Shown: positions 17,250 through 25,488 of the stretch, piece by piece
Layout of the letters: the number at the start of each line of letters is the position of its first letter
How positions within the stretch are numbered: the first letter of the stretch is position 1
DNA from: Flavobacterium ardleyense
GTDB lineage: Bacteria; Bacteroidota; Bacteroidia; Flavobacteriales; Flavobacteriaceae
Assembly (NCBI RefSeq): GCF_033547075.1
Contig: NZ_CP137891.1
Span: forward strand, 124,001-188,000
Direction: 5' to 3'
DNA: 64,000 bases
The notes under the pieces: generated by a model
The model's input: only the letters and a program-made list of their open reading frames with translations
The model's database searches: none
Told to the model about the DNA's origin: nothing
Position numbers and translations under genes: made by a program

Positions 17250-17882
17250 CTAATTTTTCATTTGTTTATTTTGATTATAGCTTTCTAAAATTAATCGTTC
17301 CAATTCATTAAAGGAACATTTTAAGCCCACTGATGTTAACGTGATTGGCGTGCCATAAGATTTTAAGTTTTGTCTCAATCCTAATTTTTTTAATCCATTT
17401 GCTTTTTGAATATATTCTTCAGGGTTTTTAATTTCGATTATTAAAATCTCTATTGAAATTACCTTTTTTTTATAAATTTTAGTGATTTCTGACCAGCTTA
17501 TTAGTCCCACAGAACTAGAATTAGTATTGTCTATTATTCCTTGTTTATTTATTACCAAGCCCGATTTATTGCCAAATAATTTAATAAACAAAAAAACAGA
17601 AGCTACTCCAAAAATAACTACTCCCAAAATCCCTGTTATAAATACAATAATTTCATTCCGTGTACTAAAATTAACAAAGCTAGAAGGATTAACAATAAAC
17701 CAACAACTAATAAAAACAAATCCTATTCCTGCAGATAAAAAACTATACCACCTGTTCCACCTCCAGTTCCTACTAGTGGAATAAACGAACCTAATGTTAC
17801 TCCCACTAAAACTCCAGCTTTTGCAAACCCAAGATCTGAAATTCATATTAAAAAACCCTAAATCACTACAATTCCCACGCAA
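17250..17882 (-). pseudogene. STM3941-like protein with a replaced N-terminus
   Basis: The last 160 residues of this 210-codon frame resemble the STM3941 family: two membrane segments (FISCWFIVN..., then FITGILGVVIFGVASVFLFI), a NKQGIIDNTNSSSVGLISW strand and a helical C-terminus ending ERLILESYNQNKQMKN. The first about 45 codons (MRGNCSDLGFFNMNF...) do not look like a protein; in another frame the same DNA reads AKAGVLVGVTLGSF then IPLVGTGGGTGGIVF, a piece of a different gene. So two genes were joined by a deletion near 17,700-17,725. The native start is lost. STM3941 proteins may act as immunity factors in RHS loci; this is recollection. Confidence 0.5.
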
Positions 17883-18105
17883 AAGAAGTTTGGAAAATAT
17901 AATCAGTATCGCTTGCCGTTGTTACAGATCTGTTGTCATAATTGACCGTAATTCCAACTTTGATAAAGAAATCTAAAGGTAAACCGTACTTCACATCAAC
18001 CTGACCGTCAAAACGGATTCTACCGCTTTCGGTAATTCCAGGGTAGGCAATGGCTTTTGATAGTAAACTCAAATCTCCGATGTTATATAGGATTACTAGC
18101 GCCAT
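17866..18105 (-). pseudogene. C-terminal tail of a DUF481-like outer-membrane protein
   Basis: The 79-codon frame ends with GLPLDFFIKVGITVNYDNR, then DTDYIFQTSFAWEL, a typical final pair of outer-membrane beta strands with aromatic C-terminus. It resembles the end of DUF481 proteins. The first codons come from a direct repeat (18088-18200) shared with the RHS remnant. The gene front is missing, so this is a fragment fused onto repeat DNA. Confidence 0.5.
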
Positions 18106-18200
18106 TAGAAAAATTACTCCGTAATGAAATGCTTTTTTGTTTTCAATCTACAAACGTGATCTTTCGTTGCGGGCACGGATTACAAATCCGCGCTATCGGC
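18088..18200. repeat. direct repeat, copy A, with REP-like hairpin
   Basis: Begins GGATTACTAGCGCCATTAG and ends with a palindromic core at 18173-18193 (GCACGGATT-ACA-AATCCGCGC). It is imperfectly repeated at 18567-18682, about 479 bases away, on the other side of the RHS remnant. The core resembles the REP sequences used by tyrosine-type REP transposases. Confidence 0.6.
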
Positions 18201-18600
18201 TTCTTCTAATATTCTTGTAGCTCCATCATCAGGATCATCTGCATAACTCAAACGTACATTACCTAATTGATCGGTATAATTAAAAAATCCTCCTGTAAGT
18301 TTTAAATGTACCTCTGTGTGCTGGAAAAACTCAAGAACATCGTTTGTGTCCTGAATACCATTTAAATAATCTGTGGTAGTAATAACCGTTCCATTGAAGA
18401 CTATCTTTTTTTGCTTTGCACCAACTGAATTATAAAGGTAATTAATTTTGCGAGTTGTGCCACCAGAGAAAGTAATTTGGTAAGTTTAGATGGTTAAATA
18501 GAATGCCTGTAATTCCTTTGTTGTCAACACGTATCATATTGCCGTGACCATCATAGTCATATTCTATAGGATTATTAACGCCATCAGAAAATTTACTCCG
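18180..18600 (-). pseudogene. RHS-repeat protein remnant
   Basis: Read on the minus strand, the DNA gives KFSDGVNNPIEYDYDGHGNM, then IRVDNKGITGILFNHLNLP, a frameshift, and ITFSGGTTRKINYLYNSVGA, DYLNGIQDTNDVLEFF, FNYTDQLGNVRLSYADD, to a stop at 18180. YDYDGHGNM, KINYLYNSVGAK and YTDQLGNVRLSY are characteristic RHS/YD-repeat pieces. So this is the end of an RHS core just before the variable toxin tip, broken by at least one frameshift and lacking its front. RHS proteins deliver polymorphic toxins; the toxin tip was not found. Confidence 0.75.
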
Positions 18601-18682
18601 TAACGAAGTGGAAATCTTATTATCAATCTATAAACAGCATCTTTAGTTGCAGGCACGGATTACAAATTCGCGCTATCGAGTT
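18567..18682. repeat. direct repeat, copy B, with REP-like hairpin
   Basis: Partner of 18088-18200. It starts GGATTATTAACGCCATCAG and ends with the palindromic core at 18653-18673 (GCACGGATT-ACA-AATTCGCGC). The stretch 18683-18867 beyond it holds one TTTCGCGAAAGCG (18802-18814) and nothing else I can support. Confidence 0.6.
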
Positions 18683-18867
18683 TTTTATAACAATAATTGT
18701 ATGGAGACCAACGTCTCGAAACTTCAGCCAGCGGGAAATTCTGTGCTTGTAAACCTAAATTCTCTACTTTCTTCTAATCGCTGTTGCGTAGTCATTGGCA
18801 ATTTCGCGAAAGCGGAAACACTATTATAATGTAGAATATTAAACTTATCCCAATTACTTTCTCATAA

Positions 18868-18883
18868 CTAACCGATTGTTTAG
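18868..18883. promoter_or_regulatory. TetR-type operator before the regulator gene
   Basis: CTAACCGATTGTTTAG is an imperfect palindrome (CTAAnC-AT-GnTTAG). It overlaps a -7 box TAGTTTTG at 18881-18888, 18 bases before the regulator ATG. The identical 16-mer occurs at 19488-19503 before the next operon. Overlap with the promoter implies repression by blocking polymerase. Confidence 0.7.
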
Positions 18884-18905
18884 TTTTGTACTCAATCTAA
18901 TAATT

Positions 18906-19469
18906 ATGGCACGTACAAAGGCTTATCGGGAGGATGAAGTGATAGAAAAAGCAATGAATCTTTTCTGGCGCAACGGCTATGAATCTACTTCAATGTCGAT
19001 GCTGGAAAAAGAAATGGGAATTAATAAATTCTCGATCTATTCGAGTTTTGAAAGCAAAGATGGGCTTTTTTTAGAGTGCATCAAATGCTACAAAGCCAAG
19101 TTGGAAGAACTTTCGGTGAATCTTCATAATTCGGCCAATAGTTTGGAAGGGATCAAGCAATACTTTTATGATTTTCTCGAGTTTTCGACTGAAAATGACC
19201 TCAGAAAAGGCTGTTTAATCACTAATGTCGCAAATGAAATCAACCAGAATGAATACCCTGAAATTCTCTTAGCCTTGGGTAATTTTACCAAAAATGTGCG
19301 AAATTTATTTAAAGATATTTTGAAACGAGATACTTCAATATCTGAAGAGATTCTGGAACAGCAGTCTGATTTCTTGCTGATATCGATGTTCGGATTGTCT
19401 TCGGCTAGTAGAGTTTTTAGCCACAAACAACTAACTAATTACATCGAAAATATTTTTAAAAACCTCTAA
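18906..19469 (+). CDS. TetR/AcrR family regulator
   Basis: A 187-residue protein with an N-terminal TetR helix-turn-helix (MARTKAYREDEVIEKAMNLFWRNGYESTSM..., then MGINKFSIYSSFESKDGLF) and a helical ligand-binding C-terminal half. It begins 23 bases after an operator-like palindrome that overlaps its own promoter. The same palindrome lies just after the gene, before a three-gene redox operon, so the protein most likely represses both itself and that operon until an unknown inducer is present. The ATG at 18906 was chosen because the longer frame would include the operator. Confidence 0.9.
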   Translation: MARTKAYREDEVIEKAMNLFWRNGYESTSMSMLEKEMGINKFSIYSSFESKDGLFLECIKCYKAKLEELSVNLHNSANSLEGIKQYFYDFLEFSTENDLRKGCLITNVANEINQNEYPEILLALGNFTKNVRNLFKDILKRDTSISEEILEQQSDFLLISMFGLSSASRVFSHKQLTNYIENIFKNL

Positions 19470-19487
19470 TATTTTTTTACTCTATAT

Positions 19488-19503
19488 CTAACCGATTGTT
19501 TAG
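19488..19503. promoter_or_regulatory. second TetR-type operator, before the redox operon
   Basis: The same 16-mer CTAACCGATTGTTTAG as at 18868, 60 bases before the ATG at 19563. Two identical copies around a TetR gene strongly suggest its operator. No perfect TAnnTTTG box was found beside this copy. Confidence 0.65.
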
Positions 19504-19562
19504 ATATTCTTTTTTATATTTTAAAATTACCAATTATAAATTTATCCGAAAAAACAGAAAAA

Positions 19563-20114
19563 ATGACCATACACACTATCGAAACATCGCCAGAAGGAAG
19601 TAAAGAATTGCTTTTGCAATCTAAAAAAGCACACGGATTTATTCCAAATCTACACGGAGTATTAGCTGAGGCGCCTACCGCTTTGGCAGCTTATATAGAT
19701 TTACACAAGCATTTTATGAAATCTTCTTTTGATAAAGACGAACTAACAGTTGTTTGGCAAACTATTAATGTGGAGCACAATTGCCACTATTGCGTTCCAG
19801 GCCATACCGGGATTGCAAAAGCGATGAAAGTGGACGATGCAATTATAGATGCCTTGCGAAATCAAACAGAAATGCCAACAGAAAAACTGCAAGCACTTCA
19901 CTTGATGACTTTGTCAATGACCCGAAATCGTGGTGTTGTAAGTCAACAAGAGCTTACTGATTTTTATGCTGCTGGATATTCGCAAAGCCACATTTTGGAA
20001 ATAATTCTAGGTTTGTCACAAAAAGTAATTAGCAATTATACCAATAGCGTTGCCGCGACTCCACTCGATTCATCGTCAGAAAAATATGCATGGACAAAAA
20101 AAGTAACTAAGTAA
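19563..20114 (+). CDS. carboxymuconolactone decarboxylase/AhpD-like protein
   Basis: A 183-residue protein with the CMD/AhpD signature NVEHNCHYCVPGHTG, containing the redox CxxC at about residues 77-80 and the following His. AhpD-like proteins use this motif to reduce peroxides or other electrophiles; others decarboxylate lactones. Gene order (TetR regulator, operator, CMD, HAD hydrolase, peroxiredoxin) supports an oxidative or electrophile stress role. No signal peptide. The start fits well with an AT-rich leader and follows the operator by 60 bases. Confidence 0.88.
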   Translation: MTIHTIETSPEGSKELLLQSKKAHGFIPNLHGVLAEAPTALAAYIDLHKHFMKSSFDKDELTVVWQTINVEHNCHYCVPGHTGIAKAMKVDDAIIDALRNQTEMPTEKLQALHLMTLSMTRNRGVVSQQELTDFYAAGYSQSHILEIILGLSQKVISNYTNSVAATPLDSSSEKYAWTKKVTK

Positions 20115-20172
20115 ACCCGTCAACGGACAGCTGTACACAATTGTGTAGCTAAAAATCTATAAAGCACATTAA

Positions 20173-20973
20173 ATGAGCAACAATCGAAGGAACTTTATTA
20201 AAAATTTGGGAGTGATGAGCGCATCTAGTTTGGTTATGCCAACTGCCGCGATGGCTGCTAGTTTGAATGAGCAAGCGGATACAATTGCTATTGCGACCCG
20301 ACCAAAAATCTTGTTTTTTGATGTCAATGAAACTTTACTGGATCTGACCGAAATGAAAACAATTGTGGGCCAAGCCCTAAATGGACGATCTGACTTACTG
20401 TCGCTGTGGTTTACTACTATGTTGCAATATTCATTAGTAACTACTGCAAGTGGTCAATACGAACATTTTGGAAATATTGGAGCGGCAGCTTTGCAGATGG
20501 TCGCCGCCAATAATGGAATTAGCATTTCTGAAGAAGATGCACGAAAAACAATTGTAAACTCTCTTCAGGCATTGCCTCCGCATCCTGATGTAATTCCGGC
20601 TTTGCAACGACTAAAAAGCATGGGTTATACCTTAGTTTCATTCACGAACTCATCCAATGCTGGCGTTAAAAAACAATTTGAATTTGCTGGATTAACAGAT
20701 TTCTTTGACCACAGATTAAGTGTTGAGGACATTGGAAAATTTAAACCTTTTAGAGATACTTACGACTGGGCGGCACGAACTATGAATGCCAAGCCTGAAG
20801 AATGTATGCTTATTGCCGCTCACGGATGGGATGTCGCAGGTGCACTCTGGGCGGGATGGCGTGCAGCATTTATTAGCCGACCGGGGCAACAGTTATTTCC
20901 ACTCGCAGCTACACCCGAAATCATTGAGAGCGACTTGGGCAAAGTAGCTAAGATTCTCACACGATTAAAATAA
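20173..20973 (+). CDS. HAD family hydrolase (haloacid dehalogenase type II) with Tat-like signal
   Basis: A 266-residue protein. Residues 1-30 contain SNNRRNFIKNLGVMSASS, a twin-arginine-type signal, so it may be exported. The HAD motifs follow: FFDVNETLLDL (nucleophile Asp), SFTNSSN (motif II), GKFKPF (Lys), and the final AHGWDVAGALWAGW, all like the L-2-haloacid dehalogenase subgroup. Substrate unknown; members remove halogens or phosphate. It is the second gene of the TetR-controlled operon, about 60 bases after the CMD gene and 40 before the peroxiredoxin. Export is unusual for this group. Confidence 0.85.
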   Translation: MSNNRRNFIKNLGVMSASSLVMPTAAMAASLNEQADTIAIATRPKILFFDVNETLLDLTEMKTIVGQALNGRSDLLSLWFTTMLQYSLVTTASGQYEHFGNIGAAALQMVAANNGISISEEDARKTIVNSLQALPPHPDVIPALQRLKSMGYTLVSFTNSSNAGVKKQFEFAGLTDFFDHRLSVEDIGKFKPFRDTYDWAARTMNAKPEECMLIAAHGWDVAGALWAGWRAAFISRPGQQLFPLAATPEIIESDLGKVAKILTRLK

Positions 20974-21016
20974 TTACAACCGCAATTTAAAATGCGACTA
21001 ACACAAAAAAAATATT

Positions 21017-21625
21017 ATGACAAACATTTTCAAAACATTCCTGATTCTTTTTAGCATTTCTGCTACTGTTCCAACTTTTGCTCAAGTTCCCACAAAAGCA
21101 GAAGATGTAAGTCCATTGCTGATTGGCGAAATACTTCCCGAAGCATCGCTGCAAAATGCAGATGGCAAAGTGCTAAAATTGAGCACAATCCTGTCTCAAA
21201 AACCTACTGTTATGGTCTTTTATCGTGGTGGATGGTGTCCTTACTGCAACAAGCAACTTTCTGGGTTGGTAGATATTGAAAAAGAAATTTTAGAGTTAGG
21301 CTACCAAATCATAGCAATTAGTCCAGACGATTACAAAAATTTAAAAAACACCGAAGAAAAAGAAAAGATCAAATACAGCGTTTTGTCTGATCAAGGCGGA
21401 AAATTTATAAAAGAAATTGGAATCGCTTTTTCGACGCCAGCATCACTTACTGATTATATTTCATCAAAGTCACAAATTGGAAAAACATCTGACGTTATGC
21501 CTGTGCCAACAGTTTTGATAGTTGACAAAGCTGGGAAAATTTTATTCGAATACATTAATCCAAATTATAAAGAAAGATTGAGCGGCGAACTGCTTCTGGC
21601 AGTATTAAAAACTTTAAAAATATAA
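21017..21625 (+). CDS. peroxiredoxin-like (AhpC/TSA) secreted protein
   Basis: A 202-residue protein with a signal peptide (residues 1-22, ending TFAQ), followed by an AhpC/TSA thioredoxin-fold domain. The active site is FYRGGWCPYCNKQL, a CxxC, more like peroxiredoxin-like family proteins than classic 2-Cys enzymes; IAISPDD and LSDQGGKFIKEIGIAF follow. It should reduce peroxides in the envelope. It is the last gene of the TetR-controlled operon and is followed by a hairpin terminator at 21653-21690. Confidence 0.88.
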   Translation: MTNIFKTFLILFSISATVPTFAQVPTKAEDVSPLLIGEILPEASLQNADGKVLKLSTILSQKPTVMVFYRGGWCPYCNKQLSGLVDIEKEILELGYQIIAISPDDYKNLKNTEEKEKIKYSVLSDQGGKFIKEIGIAFSTPASLTDYISSKSQIGKTSDVMPVPTVLIVDKAGKILFEYINPNYKERLSGELLLAVLKTLKI

Positions 21626-21652
21626 TCAAAAGTCCCTGCAATTGACTGGTAG

Positions 21653-21693
21653 TAGCGATTTGGATCCCTAATTCGAGTCGCTATTATTTTTTT
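21653..21693 (+). terminator. terminator of the redox operon
   Basis: TAGCGA (21653-21658) pairs with TCGCTA (21678-21683); an inner GGATCC lies in the loop and a T-run follows. It is 28 bases after the peroxiredoxin stop. Confidence 0.6.
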
Positions 21694-21824
21694 ACTTTTT
21701 GAAAATAATAAATTCCATTTTTTAAATCAGAAGCCATCATGAAATCCAAAAAATCTACCTTGATCTTTGGGTTCTTAACAAGTTTACCTATATTGGTATT
21801 TCGAATGATTTTCAATTTTGTATT

Positions 21825-22196
21825 ATGAAACTAATTTCAAAATATCTGCTCTTTTTAATTATCTCAAGTCTCGGCGTGATTGGTTGCGGCAACTCAAAAG
21901 GAAATACTACTATGACACATTCAGCTCAAGAATCAACATTAGAATTACTTTCTGCAGTTCAAAAACAAGATTTAAAATTGGTTTCAGAAATCCTTAAATC
22001 GAGACCAAATCTAGAAATGAAGGACAATAAAGGCAGAACCGCTTTGATGCTTGCAACCTATAATGAAGATACAGAAATTGCAAAACTATTAATTTCGGCG
22101 GGAGCAAATGTAAATGCTCAAGACGAAATGCTCAATAGTCCATTCCTTTATGCTGGCGCAAGTGGATTTGTTCCAATATACATCTTTAGATATTAA
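21825..22196 (+). pseudogene. ankyrin-repeat lipoprotein, C-terminally truncated
   Basis: A 123-residue frame starting MKLISKYLLFLIISSLGVIGC, a lipoprotein signal with Cys21. Ankyrin repeats follow (DNKGRTALMLATYNEDTEIAKLLISAGANVNAQD, here in pieces: KGRTALMLATYN, EIAKLLISAGANV), then LNSPFLYAGASGF. At that point a normal protein would continue for about 100 residues; instead it ends VPIYIFRY and a stop. A deletion or frameshift probably removed the second half. It may still make a short lipoprotein with two repeats. Confidence 0.6.
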
Positions 22197-22344
22197 ATTC
22201 AATCAAAATAAGGATACCACAGTAAAATAAGATGGGATTATAAGAAGATTTTGAAATTTTACAAAATTACTCCTAACCGAATAATTCCCATTTACTGTTT
22301 TATTCGATACTAGTTTAAGAACTCATAATAATAGTTTATAACGA

Positions 22345-22818
22345 CTACAGCAAACTCCCTACAAAAGATTCCATATCCTCAGGTTTAGTAGTTGGGCCAA
22401 ATCGCTTAATTGGCTTTCCGTTTTTGTCGATTACAAATTTGGTGAAGTTCCATTTGATCGAACTCACGAGAAACCCACCTAAATTCGATTTTAGATATTT
22501 AAAAATAGGATGTGTGTTGGATCCATTCACGTCAACTTTGTCAAAAATTGGAAAGGTAACTCCGTAATTAATTTCGCAAAACTCCTGAATCTCCTGCGCT
22601 TTCCCGGGTTCTTGTTTGCCAAATTGATTGCAAGGAAAACCTAAAATTACCAATCCCTGATCTTTATATTTTTGATATAATTCTTCAAGACCTTTGTACT
22701 GCGGAGTAAATCCACATTTGCTCGCGGTATTAACAACCACTATAGTTTTTCCTTTATATTCTGACATTGAGACCGTCTCGCCAGAAATCTTCTTTGCTTC
22801 TAAATTGTAAAATTCCAT
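22345..22818 (-). CDS. glutathione peroxidase family protein
   Basis: A 157-residue protein with the three GPx motifs: NTASKCGFTPQYKGLE (Cys in place of selenocysteine), ILGFPCNQFGKQEPG (second Cys, as in thioredoxin-dependent enzymes) and KWNFTKFVIDK. It reduces peroxides, probably with thioredoxin. No signal peptide. It lies 12 bases after the DoxX-like gene on the same strand, and close to the TetR-regulated redox operon. Length is normal for the family. Confidence 0.95.
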   Translation of the reverse strand: MEFYNLEAKKISGETVSMSEYKGKTIVVVNTASKCGFTPQYKGLEELYQKYKDQGLVILGFPCNQFGKQEPGKAQEIQEFCEINYGVTFPIFDKVDVNGSNTHPIFKYLKSNLGGFLVSSIKWNFTKFVIDKNGKPIKRFGPTTKPEDMESFVGSLL

Positions 22819-22830
22819 TATTTTTTTTAT

Positions 22831-23253
22831 TTATTTTTTAAACTTATTACTTAAAAATTTAAGACCATCTGTCGACCACAAAGCCCAAAGAATTAACACA
22901 GGCTGAAAAAATAATCTGACCAATCTTTTTAAGTCGGTATCCAAGCCAAAAGCATCGATTCCGTTCGTGTATTGAGAAATATTTCCTGGGAAAATTAAAA
23001 TATAAAAAATTGCCAAAGCGATGCCAACATGTGGCCTATATTTGACCACAAACAGAAGGCTTAATCCAAATAAAATCTCCACCACACCCGAAGATAAAAC
23101 TACGAAATCTATAAAAGATTCGTTGTCTGTCAGAAAACTAGGAACTTGTGCTTGAAATTCGTCTCGCTGAAAAGTTAAATGTCCAATTCCAGCCGTTGTC
23201 ATAAATAGCCCTAAAATTATTCTTAATAAATTCTGTCCAAAAGTAGCTTTCAT
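22831..23253 (-). CDS. DoxX-family membrane protein
   Basis: A 140-residue protein with four predicted membrane helices (about 10-28, 48-70, 73-93, 108-125). The first helix region NLLRIILGLFMTTAGIGHLTF and the later VEILFGLSLLFV and IALAIFYILIFPGNISQYTN fit the DoxX family. Such proteins are linked to redox or sulfur metabolism in several bacteria, but the mechanism is not established. It overlaps in transcription with the downstream GPx gene, 12 bases apart. Confidence 0.85.
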   Translation of the reverse strand: MKATFGQNLLRIILGLFMTTAGIGHLTFQRDEFQAQVPSFLTDNESFIDFVVLSSGVVEILFGLSLLFVVKYRPHVGIALAIFYILIFPGNISQYTNGIDAFGLDTDLKRLVRLFFQPVLILWALWSTDGLKFLSNKFKK

Positions 23254-23438
23254 GTAAATTGCTTAAAATTAAATTGCGCGCAATGCAAATATAGAAATTT
23301 TATATAATATCGCTTCGTAAATTTTAGATATATTTACTTCAAATCAGTAGTTCAACTATTATTAAAATATGAGTTTTGTATCTTCAAAGTTCTATTGTAC
23401 TTCAAAATCGAGTTTCGCAGAACATAAGAAAGTCAAAA
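23254..23438. other. intergenic, nothing recognised
   Basis: AT-rich stretch upstream of the DoxX gene. I see no hairpin or repeat of note. The region 23599-23882 after the small broken ORF is similar. Confidence 0.5.
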
Positions 23439-23598
23439 ATGAAACTAAATAAATTTTAAAGCTGGATTAAATGCTATAAACAGCGCAACATTAATATCTG
23501 GTTTAATCAAGATCGCTGCTGGAATTTTATTCTATCTAACGGAAATTCTACTCAGACGTCGCCTGCAAAATAATTTCAAACAACATTTAGATTTGTGA
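23439..23598 (+). pseudogene. small membrane protein ORF with one-base frameshift
   Basis: ATGAAACTAAATAAATTTTAA stops after six codons, but dropping one T of the TTTT run gives MKLNKFKAGLNAINSATLIS, then GLIKIAAGILFYLTEILL and a basic tail RRRLQNNFKQHLDL ending in TGA. The result is a 52-residue single-helix membrane protein with a basic end. Whether this is a genuine gene broken by an insertion or chance cannot be decided from sequence. Confidence 0.3.
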
Positions 23599-23882
23599 CA
23601 CAATAAAATCAAGAGCTTCCTACAAGTCGACAAATTTGGCTATAAAGTTTTGTGCTATATTTTTTCTCAAATAACGCATACTTGAAAATGCTGAGAGAAT
23701 GCAGAGTAAACCTCATCAAAATTGACCTCTCTATAATTTAGTTACTAAAAGTCGATTTCCAATCTAATTACCACGATTTTGTTAATGAAATATTATAAAT
23801 CACTCTCTTGCTAAAATTTATTATAGCTTTGAGAAAACTGATTTTTTAACCTAGAATCCTCACTCTTTCAGCTTTATAAATT

Positions 23883-24656
23883 ATGACTTACGTTATTATA
23901 ATATTTTCGATTTTAATCATCTTAGTAATCTTTTCCCTTTTCAAAAGTTCGCAAAAGCGTAAACTCGCCGAATTTCCTGAACATTGGCATCCAATACTTT
24001 TGGAAAATGTGCAGTTTTACGAAAACTTATCTCCTACAGAACAAAAGAGATTTCAATCAAGAATGATGGTTTTCTTAAGCGAAGTTTATATCGATACGGT
24101 GAAAGTAAAGTTGACTGAACTGGATAAAATTCTGGTTGCCGCGAGTGCAGTAATTCCAGTTTTTGGCTTTAAAGAATGGCATTATCACAATTTAAGTGGA
24201 GTACTGCTTTATCCTGATACTTTTAATGATGATCTGCAATTTGACACTAAACATAAGAAGAGAACTATTCTTGGTTTGGTAGGCACTGGCAGATTTGAAA
24301 ATCAAATGATTCTGTCACGCAAAGCACTTCACGACGGCTTTAATATCACTTCGGATAAGCACAATACTGCCGTTCACGAATTTGTACATCTAATTGATAA
24401 AATGGACGGTGTAACTGATGGTGTCCCTGAGAGACTGATTCAAAAACCTTATATTGATCAGTGGCTTAAACTTATTCACCGTAAGATGGAAGAAATCAAC
24501 AACAATAAATCTGACATCAGACATTACGGCGGCACAAGCCAAGCGGAATTCCTAGCTGTAGCTTCTGAATATTTTTTTGAACAGCCAGAAAAATTAGAAA
24601 AGAAACATCCTGAGCTTTATAAAATGCTTAGCGAATGTTTTCAAACAGGCAATTAA
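23883..24656 (+). CDS. MtfA/M90-type zinc peptidase
   Basis: A 257-residue protein with an N-terminal membrane helix (residues 4-20), then a peptidase domain. The zinc motif HEFVHLIDKMDG (HExxH) is followed by a conserved AEFLAVASEYFFEQPEKL, where Glu is the third ligand. In E. coli the soluble relative MtfA cuts a C-terminal peptide and is linked to Mlc; the membrane-anchored Bacteroidota form is not well characterised. The adjacent genes do not form an operon with it. Length and motif order are normal. Confidence 0.9.
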   Translation: MTYVIIIFSILIILVIFSLFKSSQKRKLAEFPEHWHPILLENVQFYENLSPTEQKRFQSRMMVFLSEVYIDTVKVKLTELDKILVAASAVIPVFGFKEWHYHNLSGVLLYPDTFNDDLQFDTKHKKRTILGLVGTGRFENQMILSRKALHDGFNITSDKHNTAVHEFVHLIDKMDGVTDGVPERLIQKPYIDQWLKLIHRKMEEINNNKSDIRHYGGTSQAEFLAVASEYFFEQPEKLEKKHPELYKMLSECFQTGN

Positions 24657-24826
24657 GTAGTTTGAAAGAAATCCGATAAATAATTTATCAAAAATTTAAT
24701 ACTTCAAGATGTTGAGAATTTAGCACTTAAGCCAAAACTTATTTATATTGTTCATCTAATCTTGAGAAAAAAAAACACTGTCATTTCACGAGATTTTCTG
24801 TTGCTAAATATCTTAAAAATCTCAAG

Positions 24827-25477
24827 ATGAAAATATTAGTGTCGGTTGTACTTCTCTGTTCATTAAAGTCATTTTCTCAAGAGAAGGAAGCTTTCCAAAA
24901 TTTAGCGAAAGCGAAAGATTCTATTCGAAATTCTCAATTCCAAAAAAGAGCGACATCCAGAACCGACACATTAACATTTTTGATTCCACAAAATACTATT
25001 CAGCTCAACGAGGTCAAAATCAGACCAAATTCTGAAATCAGCGCCTATTCATTGGGAATAATTCCCAAACCTGTAAAGACGCCGACCCAATACGAAAGAC
25101 AACTTCTAACCGCTGGCGATTTCAAACCAATTCATTTGCTCGGATTACTAGGTGGTAGCCTGCAAGTTGATCCAATTATTAATGCGATTAGCGGCAGGAC
25201 CAAACGACTTAAGAAATATGTTGCGATAGAAAAACAGCAAAAATATCAGGAATATTTAACCGACAATTTTCAAGAATACTTTACAGAACAATTAAAAATC
25301 GACTCCCAAGATATCGGAAGTTTTATCATTCACCTTTGCGAAGACAAAAAAGTTATGAACCTCATCGCAACCAAAAGTTTTGAAGAACTTGAATTTTTGA
25401 TGGCAAAAAAATGGTTTGATTTCAAGAATAATCACATTGATATTCCCCTTCCTAAGTCAGAAGTTATCAAAGAATAG
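24827..25477 (+). CDS. secreted protein, flavobacterial family of unknown function
   Basis: A 216-residue protein with a signal peptide (residues 1-17, SFSQ). The mature part has a segment NTIQLNEVKIRPN of the type found in carboxypeptidase-like/TonB partner proteins, then ISAYSLGIIPKPVKTPTQYER and INAISGRTKRLKKYVAIEKQ. I recall related proteins as unannotated flavobacterial products. A helical C-terminus follows (QKYQEYLTDNFQEYFTEQL). It is convergent with the following CarboxypepD-like gene, 11 bases apart. Function unknown. Confidence 0.7.
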   Translation: MKILVSVVLLCSLKSFSQEKEAFQNLAKAKDSIRNSQFQKRATSRTDTLTFLIPQNTIQLNEVKIRPNSEISAYSLGIIPKPVKTPTQYERQLLTAGDFKPIHLLGLLGGSLQVDPIINAISGRTKRLKKYVAIEKQQKYQEYLTDNFQEYFTEQLKIDSQDIGSFIIHLCEDKKVMNLIATKSFEELEFLMAKKWFDFKNNHIDIPLPKSEVIKE

Positions 25478-25488
25478 TAAAATTGAAA

